Source: Clostridiales bacterium (GTDB lineage Bacteria; Bacillota_A; Clostridia; Peptostreptococcales; Anaerovoracaceae). Taken from it: 5,349 bases of DNA. Position numbers and translations under genes: made by a program. This document shows, piece by piece, positions 1-5,057 of this stretch (positions within the stretch are counted from its first letter, which is position 1; every line of letters begins with the position of its first letter). Where the stretch lies: positions 1 to 5,349 of the forward strand of contig JAILFI010000057.1 of the NCBI GenBank assembly GCA_024697655.1, read 5' to 3'. The notes under the pieces were generated by a model. That model saw nothing but the letters and a program-made list of their open reading frames with translations, did no database searches and was not told the DNA's origin.

Positions 1-847
1 GTACCGTGCCCGTCGCGAACCGCTGCTCTTTTTTCACCTGATAGTCCGCGCGGTAGCCGTAGTTCCATGCCCAGGTGCGGTATTTCGATTCGCAAAGTAT
101 ATCGATCTCTTTTCGGTCCGCTTCGGTCAGCTGATACGGAACGAACGCCTCCTGCTCGTCCGCCGCTGTCTCCTGCGGCTGATACGCTTTTCGCAGATCG
201 CGCATGAAGGTCTCTATTGTTTTCCTAATCCCCAGCTCTTCGAGGCAGGCCCGGATCGTCGTCACCCGCGACGGCACCGACTTATCACTGCGGGACACAA
301 AGATGGCTTCTCCCGGTGTGTGCGCCGCCGGCTCCCCGGTCCGCTGCGGTTTGCCGCGCAGCGCCGCCGCGACCTTTGTAAGATCTGTATCGAACAGGAT
401 GCAGCCGTGGTGGAGCGTCCGGCTGTCATGGGCGTACTGGGCGCAGCCGGCGATCTTCCGGCCCCCGATCTCGATATCGTTGCGGCCTGTAAAACGCGCG
501 TCCAGCCCGTATCCGCGCAGCACGGAAAGCAGCGGCGCCATGTGCCGCTTCCAGACCGGATCGCAGGGGGATGTCTCTTCATCTGTGATGATCGTGTAGT
601 TCAGCCCGCCGAGGTCGTGGAACACCGCACCGCCGCCGGACATCCTTCGCACCACTTCGATGCCGTGCTCCCGCACGTATGCCGTATTGATCTCCTCCGC
701 CGTGTTCTGATACTTACCGACGATCACCGCGTCCCTGTTCTGCCACAGCATAAAAAGACCCGTGCCCGCAGGCAGGGTCTCAAAAAAGTACTCCTCTGTC
801 GCAAGGTTCTCGCAGGGATCTGTTGTGGTGCTTTCGTAGTAGTACAT
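1..847 (-). CDS. lplA: Lipoate--protein ligase (LplA family), C-terminus cut by window edge
   Basis: The enzyme activates free lipoate with ATP and attaches it to a lysine of lipoyl domains (GcvH or E2 subunits of 2-oxoacid dehydrogenases) in the cytoplasm. I translated 282 codons by hand, and the frame stays open to the window edge. The N-terminus has the family pattern ending NLATEEY (residues 15-20). RRMSGGGAVFHD (67-78) is the lipoate/nucleotide-binding motif. NDIEIGGRKIAG (123-134) carries the expected catalytic lysine, K131. LHHG (146-149) follows, then PSRVT (192-196) and the W-x-W-x-Y-G segment (259-264) that begins the link to the accessory domain. Family members are usually about 330 residues, so roughly 50 are missing. 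The ATG is three bases after the stop of the MarR gene, with a weak GAAAGAG six bases upstream, so translation is probably coupled to marR. C135 replaces the more usual Ser/Asn after KI(A/S)G. The family assignment is secure; the in vivo target protein is unknown. Confidence 0.95.
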   Translation of the reverse strand, partial: MYYYESTTTDPCENLATEEYFFETLPAGTGLFMLWQNRDAVIVGKYQNTAEEINTAYVREHGIEVVRRMSGGGAVFHDLGGLNYTIITDEETSPCDPVWKRHMAPLLSVLRGYGLDARFTGRNDIEIGGRKIAGCAQYAHDSRTLHHGCILFDTDLTKVAAALRGKPQRTGEPAAHTPGEAIFVSRSDKSVPSRVTTIRACLEELGIRKTIETFMRDLRKAYQPQETAADEQEAFVPYQLTEADRKEIDILCESKYRTWAWNYGYRADYQVKKEQRFATGTV

Positions 848-850
848 GGG

Positions 851-1279
851 TCACTCTTTCACGCTGTCGACCATCTTGGCGAGCACATGCTTGAAAGTCT
901 CGACTTCCTCCGGCGTCAGATCTTTGACCGCTTCTTCGTTGAACTCCACAGGAATGTGTGCCAGCTCGTCGAGCTTGGTCTTTCCGGTGCCGGTCAGCAC
1001 GAGGTGTTTGACACGGCCGTTCTCACTGTCCTCTTCCCGCTGCACAAAGCCGGCTGCCTCCAGACGGTCCACCAGATTGGACGCCGACGGGCCGCTGATC
1101 ATCATCGCCTCCGCGAGCTGCTTCTGTGTGATGCCCTCGATCCGGTCGATATAGTACAGTGCGGTCCACTGCGTTCTTGTGATGTCCTGCCCGCGAAACC
1201 GCTTGTTCATCGATTCGTCGAGGCTCTTCCCGCCGCTGTTGGTCAGGAATGCGATACAGTCGTGCACATCGAAAGCCAT
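851..1279 (-). CDS. MarR-family winged-helix transcriptional regulator
   Basis: This 142-residue protein has the size and layout of a MarR regulator, a dimeric DNA-binding protein that usually represses its own operon and lets go on binding a small ligand. The N-terminal dimerisation helix is followed by the winged helix-turn-helix. TQWTALYYI (37-45) is a core helix, QKQLAEAM (52-59) the positioning helix, SGPSASNLVDRLEAAGFV (62-79) the recognition helix, and REEDSENGR...LVLT (81-96) the wing. The C-terminal helices (about 104-142) close the dimer interface. I chose the ATG at 1279 over an in-frame ATG at 1321 because AGAGGA lies seven bases upstream of 1279. The longer form would add a 14-residue Arg/Glu-rich extension with no clear ribosome site. 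The stop is three bases before lplA, so the two form one unit. A promoter (1353-1381) and a short palindrome (1333-1341) lie just upstream, consistent with autoregulation. The ligand is unknown. Confidence 0.92.
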   Translation of the reverse strand: MAFDVHDCIAFLTNSGGKSLDESMNKRFRGQDITRTQWTALYYIDRIEGITQKQLAEAMMISGPSASNLVDRLEAAGFVQREEDSENGRVKHLVLTGTGKTKLDELAHIPVEFNEEAVKDLTPEEVETFKHVLAKMVDSVKE

Positions 1280-1286
1280 CTTCTCA

Positions 1287-1292
1287 TCCTCT
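1287..1292 (-). promoter_or_regulatory. Ribosome binding site deciding the marR start
   Basis: AGAGGA on the minus strand sits seven bases before the ATG at 1279. The alternative in-frame ATG at 1321 has only GAAGC directly before it, which is too close and too weak. The shorter 142-residue MarR protein is therefore preferred. Confidence 0.65.
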
Positions 1293-1332
1293 TCCGCCCG
1301 CCGGAAAAGCCGCCGGACCATGCTTCAAAAAC

Positions 1333-1341
1333 TAACTGTTA
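1333..1341. promoter_or_regulatory. Candidate MarR operator (short palindrome)
   Basis: TAACTGTTA is a perfect inverted repeat around a central T. The flanking bases extend it with one mismatch to a 13-base imperfect palindrome. It lies at about +5 to +13 from the start site predicted by the promoter at 1353-1381, where a bound repressor would block transcription of marR-lplA. MarR proteins commonly bind palindromes of about 15-20 bases overlapping their own promoters. The assignment rests only on symmetry and position, and the match is short. Confidence 0.35.
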
Positions 1342-1352
1342 CTGTGCTAATA

Positions 1353-1381
1353 ATTATAAAAGAATCGCCCCGCTGTTGCAA
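1353..1381 (-). promoter_or_regulatory. Sigma-A type promoter for marR-lplA
   Basis: On the minus strand TTGCAA (1381-1376) and TATAAT (1358-1353) are separated by exactly 17 bases. The -10 box is perfect and the -35 box matches TTGACA at four of six positions. Transcription would start near 1346, giving a leader of about 66 bases before the marR ATG at 1279. The element lies in the gap between the aminotransferase terminator and marR, where a promoter is expected. Confidence 0.75.
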
Positions 1382-1412
1382 CAATCTTCGGCGGGATGCT
1401 GTGCGCAAAGAA

Positions 1413-1440
1413 CCAAAAGAGGCGCCCCTTGCGGGACGCC
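1413..1440 (-). terminator. Rho-independent terminator after the aminotransferase gene
   Basis: On the minus strand an eight-pair stem GGCGTCCC/GGGGCGCC (one T-G wobble) closes a GCAA tetraloop at 1440-1421. It is followed directly by TCTTTT. It lies about 40 bases after the aminotransferase stop codon and before the marR promoter, so it separates the two transcription units. The T-rich run is present only on the minus-strand side, matching gene direction. Confidence 0.85.
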
Positions 1441-1481
1441 CCGGTGTTGCTCTTTGTACCGCTTTGCTGCGGTCCGCTGCC

Positions 1482-2654
1482 TTAATCCAGCTGCGCGTCG
1501 AGGTCGTTCAGCGCGACGACCAGTCTCTGCAGGTTTTCCATGGAAGAGGCATAGGACAGACGGACAAATCCTTCGCCGGCGGTGCCGAAGACATCGCCCG
1601 GGATGAAGGAGCATCTGTACTTGTCCAGCATGAGATCGCAGAACTCGCCGGAAGTCATGCCGCTGCCCTTGATGTTCATGAAGACGTAGAACGCGCCCTT
1701 GGGCATCAGCGCATGGAAGTGCTTGGTCTTGTTGATCTCGGCAACGATGTAGTTGCGGCGTTTCTCGAATTCCTGGCGCATGTGCTCGAGCGAACCATCC
1801 TCTTCCTCCAGCGCGACTCTGGCAGCTTCCTGTGTGAACGTGACGCCGCAGGCTGTCATATAGAAGGACAGGATGTTCATGACTTCTGTCATTTCCTTCG
1901 GCGCTGCGAAGTAGCCGACACGCCAGCCGGTCATGGAGAAGGCCTTGGAGAAGCCGCCCATGAGGATGGAGTGTTCTTTCATGCCGGGCAGCGACGAGAA
2001 GGATACCGCCTCTTCGCCGTAGGTCAGGCGTTCATAGACTTCGTCGCTGAGGACGACGATCTCTTTGTCACGGATGAGGTCCGCCAGCCCTTCCAGGTTT
2101 TCTCTCTCCAGGATAGAGCCGATCGGGTTGTTCGGGCTGAGCAGGACGATCATCTTGGTCTTGTCGGTGATCAGGTTTTTCATCTGCTCGAGGTCGATCT
2201 GGAATCTGTTCTCTTCGAGCAGTTCGTAGGTCTTCACGGTCGCGCCCGCGATGAGCGGGATCGTGGAGTAGATGTTGTAAGCCGGGTTCGGGATAATGAT
2301 CTCATCCCCGGGGTTGAGCCAGGTCATCATGCCGAGGAACGCAGCCTGTGCCGCGCCGGTGGTCACGGAGATCTCCGCAGGATCGTACTCGACGTGATTC
2401 TGCTCTTTCAGTTTTTTCGCGATCGCAGTGCGCAGTTCAAGGCTGCCGGGTGTCTCTGCATAGGCGGTGTGCCCTGCTTCGATGGATGCTTCGCAGGCGT
2501 CCTTGATGTACTGCGGCGTGTCGAAATCAGGCTGGCCGACCGTGAACATCGCCAGGTCGATGCCCGCACGCTTCATCTCGTTGCACTTGGTCAGCGTCGC
2601 GCGGATGCGGGACATTTCAACGCCTTTCATTCTGTCTGCTCTTTCGATCTTCAT
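1482..2654 (-). CDS. Class I/II PLP-dependent aminotransferase (aspartate aminotransferase-like)
   Basis: The 390-residue protein has the normal length for a fold-type I aminotransferase, which moves an amino group between an amino acid and a 2-oxoacid using pyridoxal phosphate. Recognisable motifs, in order, are GQPDFDTP (40-47), AYAETPGSLELR (64-75), TTGAAQA (98-104, phosphate loop), NPGDEIIIPNPAY (114-126) and SPNNPIG (173-179). LSDEVYERL (202-210) contains D204 for the pyridine nitrogen and Y207. GGFSKAFSMTGWRVGY (233-248) has K237 as the Schiff-base lysine. FIPGDVFG (350-357) and VRLSYASS (364-371) follow, with R365 as the substrate carboxylate arginine. Isoleucine replaces threonine in the usual NPTG motif. 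The ATG at 2654 has GAAAGGA six bases upstream. The gene is a single transcription unit with its own promoter (2776-2803) and terminator (1413-1440). Sequence alone does not fix the substrate: aspartate, aromatic, branched-chain or alanine donors are all possible within this subgroup. Confidence 0.95.
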   Translation of the reverse strand: MKIERADRMKGVEMSRIRATLTKCNEMKRAGIDLAMFTVGQPDFDTPQYIKDACEASIEAGHTAYAETPGSLELRTAIAKKLKEQNHVEYDPAEISVTTGAAQAAFLGMMTWLNPGDEIIIPNPAYNIYSTIPLIAGATVKTYELLEENRFQIDLEQMKNLITDKTKMIVLLSPNNPIGSILERENLEGLADLIRDKEIVVLSDEVYERLTYGEEAVSFSSLPGMKEHSILMGGFSKAFSMTGWRVGYFAAPKEMTEVMNILSFYMTACGVTFTQEAARVALEEEDGSLEHMRQEFEKRRNYIVAEINKTKHFHALMPKGAFYVFMNIKGSGMTSGEFCDLMLDKYRCSFIPGDVFGTAGEGFVRLSYASSMENLQRLVVALNDLDAQLD

Positions 2655-2769
2655 AGCGATTCCTTTCTCACTAAAACACGGGGGAGGATTCTACAACTTG
2701 CGGCGCTTTTGCAAGCGTCAGATTTCTTTCTTTCTTAAATCCCTGCTGTGAAAAGCCGATTTCCCCTCG
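2655..2769 (-). promoter_or_regulatory. Aminotransferase mRNA leader with two small hairpins
   Basis: The predicted leader is about 115 bases, longer than needed for translation. It contains a GATTT/AAATC hairpin (2741-2721) around GAAAGAAAGAA. Next is CGCTT-GCAA-AAGCG (2717-2704), a five-pair stem with a GNRA-type loop. A TCCTCCCCC run (2688-2680) resembles an anti-Shine-Dalgarno sequence. The true ribosome site GAAAGGA is at 2667-2661. I recognise no riboswitch or T-box class here, and there is no T-run that would make the second hairpin an attenuator. It may be simply a structured UTR. Confidence 0.35.
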
Positions 2770-2775
2770 ATTATT

Positions 2776-2803
2776 ATTATACCTGTTTCCACCTCGGATT
2801 CAA
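2776..2803 (-). promoter_or_regulatory. Sigma-A type promoter for the aminotransferase
   Basis: On the minus strand TTGAAT (2803-2798) and TATAAT (2781-2776) are 16 bases apart. The -10 box is perfect and the -35 box shares its first four bases with TTGACA. The start site would be near 2769. It lies downstream of the terminator-like hairpin at 2848-2867, as expected for an independent transcription unit. Confidence 0.72.
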
Positions 2804-2818
2804 TAAGATGCAGCCCTT

Positions 2819-2838
2819 TTGTATAGATATTCGTACAA
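2819..2838. promoter_or_regulatory. Imperfect 20-base palindrome upstream of the aminotransferase promoter
   Basis: The sequence has TTGTA and TACAA arms separated by ten bases, with further symmetry at the AT centre. The centre lies about 60 bases upstream of the predicted start site, a usual place for an activator dimer. No regulator gene is adjacent, so the binding protein is unknown. AT-rich symmetry of this kind can arise by chance. Confidence 0.3.
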
Positions 2839-2840
2839 CC

Positions 2841-2867
2841 GAAAGAAGGGAGCACCATGGCACTCCC
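2841..2867 (-). terminator. Probable rho-independent terminator after the TRAP binding-protein gene
   Basis: The minus-strand hairpin at 2867-2848 has GGGAG paired with CTCCC, continued through two G-U wobbles and a C-G pair to a CATG loop or slightly smaller. It is followed by TTCTTTC. In the plus-strand RNA the two wobbles become C-A mismatches, so the structure is better on the coding strand. The T-tract is imperfect and the hairpin lies about 140 bases after the stop codon, so it is less certain than the one at 1413-1440. Confidence 0.6.
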
Positions 2868-3006
2868 CTCTTTACGGTGGAGCCAGTACTTCACTGGCCC
2901 GCCCTTAAGGGCAGGGTTTATCAATCATGAAGGGTTCAGGTTCTTCGCTCTGCAGGGTCAAATGAATGGAAGGCTGACTCTGCAGAAACACCTGCTGTAT
3001 CCCGGT
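2868..3006 (-). other. 3' region of the TRAP gene with two further hairpins; no gene
   Basis: This is part of a 352-base gap without a gene. Downstream of the TRAP stop are two copies of CTGCAGAG 30 bases apart (2985-2978 and 2955-2948). Then comes a perfect 12-base palindrome GCCCTTAAGGGC (2912-2901), which extends to seven pairs on the minus strand through one G-U wobble. Next is GCCAGT/ACTGGC (2898-2882) with a five-base loop. Neither hairpin is followed by a T-run. The dense hairpins could be an extended 3' UTR, or a remnant of a repeat or IS200/IS605-like end. I could not confirm any repeat family, and no credible reading frame is present. Confidence 0.4.
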
Positions 3007-4068
3007 TTATACGCCGAGATTTTCGGAGATGGACTTGACCAGATCCTGGTTGAACGGACCTGTGATCTGCGGCCAGACATTCGTGATGAAGTAGTCTTGC
3101 ATCTCAGCCCTCTGTTCGTCGGTCGGAACGTAGACAGTGATGCCTTCTTCTTCCATCTTCTTCAGCAGTTCAACGTCCTTCTCTTCCTGGAGATCGTTAC
3201 CGTAATCGCAAGCTTCAAGACCAGCTTCCTTGATGGCTTCCTGGTATTCTTCCGGCATGCCTTCAAGCAGTTCTTTGTTCATGACCATGCAATAAACGTC
3301 GGTGGACGCCTTCAGGTCAGCGAAGTAGTTGATAACGTCTCTGAAGTTGTAGTAGTTCAGGGTCGGACCACCAGCCCAGGAACCATCAACCGTACCGGTC
3401 TGCAGTGCAGTGTAAACGTCGGTGTAAGCCATGACAGTCGTGCTGTAGCCCATGCCTTCGCAGGACTTCTGCATGGATTCCATGCCCGGTACACGCATCA
3501 GCTCGTCCTTCTTCTGAGAGAAGTCATAAAGACCAGTTTCAGGAGTTTCCTTCAGTTTTGCATAAGCAAGGCCGAGGAAGCCGTTGTTGTACAGACCGAG
3601 GAGCTGGACGCCCTGATCTGCATGGATGGATTCGATCTCGTTCCAGAAGTCGCCGCCATATTCGACCAGCGCTTTCCAGCTCGCCATGTCGGTCGCTGCA
3701 TAAGGCAGGTACAGGATCTCGATCGCCGGATCTGTATCGGAGCCATAGACTGTGAACAGACCTGCTTCGAGGTTGCCCTTCTTGATCTCCTGATACATTT
3801 CATCGTAGTTGCCAAGCTGGCCGGCCGGATAAACTTCTACGGTGACAGCACCGCCCGTCTTTTCGTTGACCAGTTCAGCAAACTTCTCCATTGTCTGCGT
3901 GGAAACGTCATCCGGAGCATCGACGCCGCCCATCTTGATGGTATACGACTCGCCGCCTGCTGCGCTTCCGTCGCCGCCATCATCGCTGCCGCCGCCGCAA
4001 CCCGCGAACAGCGTCATGGTCATTGCCAGGATAGCGATGATCGCAATCAGCAAACTCTTTTTTTTCAT
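3007..4068 (-). CDS. TRAP transporter solute-binding lipoprotein, DctP family
   Basis: This is the extracytoplasmic receptor of a tripartite (TRAP) transporter, which captures an organic acid and hands it to a DctQM membrane permease driven by an ion gradient. The 353-residue product begins with MKKKS, a hydrophobic stretch (6-22) and the lipobox-like LFAGC, making C24 the lipidated residue. A Gly/Ser/Asp linker (25-40) follows. The mature domain has the family landmarks VEVYPAGQLG (77-86), MRVPG (191-195, with R192 the expected carboxylate-binding arginine), VYTALQTGTVDG (218-229), VMNKELLEGMPEEYQEAI (262-279) and a helical C-terminus. The ATG at 4068 was chosen because GGAGG lies five bases before it and the signal peptide starts there; a 42-residue upstream extension has neither. 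The gene follows the oxidoreductase beta gene by 92 bases, possibly in the same operon. No dctQ or dctM is in the window. Pocket residues differ from textbook members, so the ligand is unknown. Confidence 0.93.
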   Translation of the reverse strand: MKKKSLLIAIIAILAMTMTLFAGCGGGSDDGGDGSAAGGESYTIKMGGVDAPDDVSTQTMEKFAELVNEKTGGAVTVEVYPAGQLGNYDEMYQEIKKGNLEAGLFTVYGSDTDPAIEILYLPYAATDMASWKALVEYGGDFWNEIESIHADQGVQLLGLYNNGFLGLAYAKLKETPETGLYDFSQKKDELMRVPGMESMQKSCEGMGYSTTVMAYTDVYTALQTGTVDGSWAGGPTLNYYNFRDVINYFADLKASTDVYCMVMNKELLEGMPEEYQEAIKEAGLEACDYGNDLQEEKDVELLKKMEEEGITVYVPTDEQRAEMQDYFITNVWPQITGPFNQDLVKSISENLGV

Positions 4069-4073
4069 GTTAA

Positions 4074-4078
4074 CCTCC
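4074..4078 (-). promoter_or_regulatory. Ribosome binding site deciding the TRAP binding-protein start
   Basis: GGAGG lies five bases before the ATG at 4068. The longer reading frame to 4194 would run through this site and place 42 non-hydrophobic residues ahead of the signal peptide, so it is rejected. Confidence 0.85.
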
Positions 4079-4090
4079 ATAAGATGTTGA

Positions 4091-4111
4091 AAAAGTAATG
4101 CATTAACTTTT
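4091..4111. promoter_or_regulatory. Inverted repeat in the porB-TRAP gap
   Basis: AAAAGT and ACTTTT arms flank a nine-base spacer, and nested within is the perfect palindrome TAATGCATTA (4096-4105). It lies 13 bases upstream of the GGAGG site of the TRAP gene. It could be an operator or an RNA-level structure affecting expression. I see no convincing -35/-10 pair in the 92-base gap and no terminator, so read-through from the oxidoreductase genes is the simpler model. The evidence is symmetry only. Confidence 0.3.
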
Positions 4112-4160
4112 ATCTTCTCAGAGGCAGAGTGGTCCTTTCTGCGCCCTGTGAAAAACTGTT

Positions 4161-5057
4161 TTACAGACCGAAGATGGTCTTGATCCGTGCCCATTCGCCG
4201 TCACGGATCTCTCTGATCTCCTGAATATCCTCATCGGTCAGGTGCTTGAATCTCTTCTGCATCTTGAGGTAATCCGCAGGATCCTTGAGTTCCTTCGGCT
4301 TGTAGGTCAGCTTCATCTCGCCGCCGTCGTTCTCGGCCAGATACCAGAGACCGCTCTCGACCGCCATCCTGGCGAGTTCGACTGTCTTCGCTGTATCGTA
4401 GCCCCAGCCTGTCGGGCATGGTGCCGATACGTGAATGACTCTGCAGCCCTTGATGTTCTTTGCCTTTTCGACTTTCGCCATGTAGTCCTGCGGGTACGCC
4501 ACGGATGCGGTCGCCACGTACGGAACGCGGTGCGCGCTCATGATCTCGAACAGGCTCTTTCTGAACTTGTTCTTCTCACCCTTGGAGCAGGGACCGGTCG
4601 GGGTCGTGGTCGTCCACGCATCGAACGGTGTGCTGCCGGATCTCTGAACGCCGGTGTTCATGTATGCTTCGTTGTCGTAGCAGATGTAGATCAGGTCGTC
4701 ATTTCTTTCCGCTGCGCCGGACAGACCCTGCATGCCGATGTCGATCGTACCGCCGTCGCCTGCAAATGCGAGCATCGTATAATCATCCCATCCCGGTGCG
4801 ATCTTCAGTGCGTGCGCCATCCCGGATGCTGTCGCAGCCAGGCCCGGGAATGCTGTGAAGGCATTGTTCACGAAAATCTGCGATTCAGGAAAAACGCTTG
4901 TCGTTGCCGCGAAGCAGCAAGCCGGCGAAGCTACGACCGTCTTTTCACCGAGGACCTTGAGGGCCATTCTGGCCGCCATGCCGGCGCCGCAACCCTGGCA
5001 GATCTTTGTCCCGTAGAGCAGCTCTTTATCGTCTACTGTTTTCAAATTGATTGCCAT
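4161..5057 (-). CDS. porB: 2-oxoacid:ferredoxin oxidoreductase beta subunit (pyruvate/2-ketoisovalerate type)
   Basis: The beta subunit carries thiamine diphosphate and an iron-sulfur cluster. With the alpha, gamma and delta subunits it oxidatively decarboxylates a 2-oxoacid to acyl-CoA, reducing ferredoxin in the cytoplasm. Counted from the ATG at 5057 the protein has 298 residues, normal for PorB. CQGC (20-23) and later cysteines in PACC (45-48) and SAPCPTGW (211-218) supply cluster ligands. AGDGGTIDIG (99-108) through CYDNEAY (126-132) is the GDG...N thiamine diphosphate/Mg motif. The NEAYMNTGVQRSG (129-141) and WTTTTPTG (148-155) segments are typical of the Por/Vor beta subgroup. An upstream in-frame GTG at 5066 lies within the GAGGTGG ribosome site, so the ATG is preferred. 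The gene overlaps the alpha-subunit gene by 16 bases, indicating coupled translation. Sequence cannot separate a pyruvate from a branched-chain 2-oxoacid substrate, so the symbol is provisional. Confidence 0.93.
   Translation of the reverse strand: MAINLKTVDDKELLYGTKICQGCGAGMAARMALKVLGEKTVVASPACCFAATTSVFPESQIFVNNAFTAFPGLAATASGMAHALKIAPGWDDYTMLAFAGDGGTIDIGMQGLSGAAERNDDLIYICYDNEAYMNTGVQRSGSTPFDAWTTTTPTGPCSKGEKNKFRKSLFEIMSAHRVPYVATASVAYPQDYMAKVEKAKNIKGCRVIHVSAPCPTGWGYDTAKTVELARMAVESGLWYLAENDGGEMKLTYKPKELKDPADYLKMQKRFKHLTDEDIQEIREIRDGEWARIKTIFGL

Noticed and set aside
1457..1474. ACCGC/GCGGT hairpin just after the aminotransferase stop
   Set aside because: It has only five pairs and is followed by ACAAAGAG rather than a T-run. 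The stronger terminator lies at 1413-1440.
320..1606. 428-codon open frame on the plus strand
   Set aside because: It runs antisense through lplA, marR and the end of the aminotransferase, crosses two promoters/terminators, is rich in Arg/Cys/His, and has no recognisable domain. It is a shadow of GC-rich coding on the other strand.
1179..2738. 519-codon open frame on the plus strand
   Set aside because: It is antisense to nearly the whole aminotransferase gene, whose motifs are unambiguous. It has no ribosome site or family signature.
2718..2924. 68-codon minus-strand frame in the TRAP-aminotransferase gap
   Set aside because: It spans the terminator-like hairpin and the aminotransferase promoter, lacks a ribosome site, and resembles no small protein I know.
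2857..4098. 413-codon open frame on the plus strand
   Set aside because: It is antisense to the TRAP receptor gene and begins inside the hairpin cluster. The protein shows no domain features.
4112..4160. Possible GCAGA/TCTGC terminator after porB
   Set aside because: It has a short stem, a nine-base loop and no T-tract, so it is unlikely to stop transcription before the TRAP gene.
4069..4194. 42-residue N-terminal extension of the TRAP receptor
   Set aside because: It would bury the signal peptide and include the GGAGG ribosome site within the coding region; it also overlaps the end of porB.
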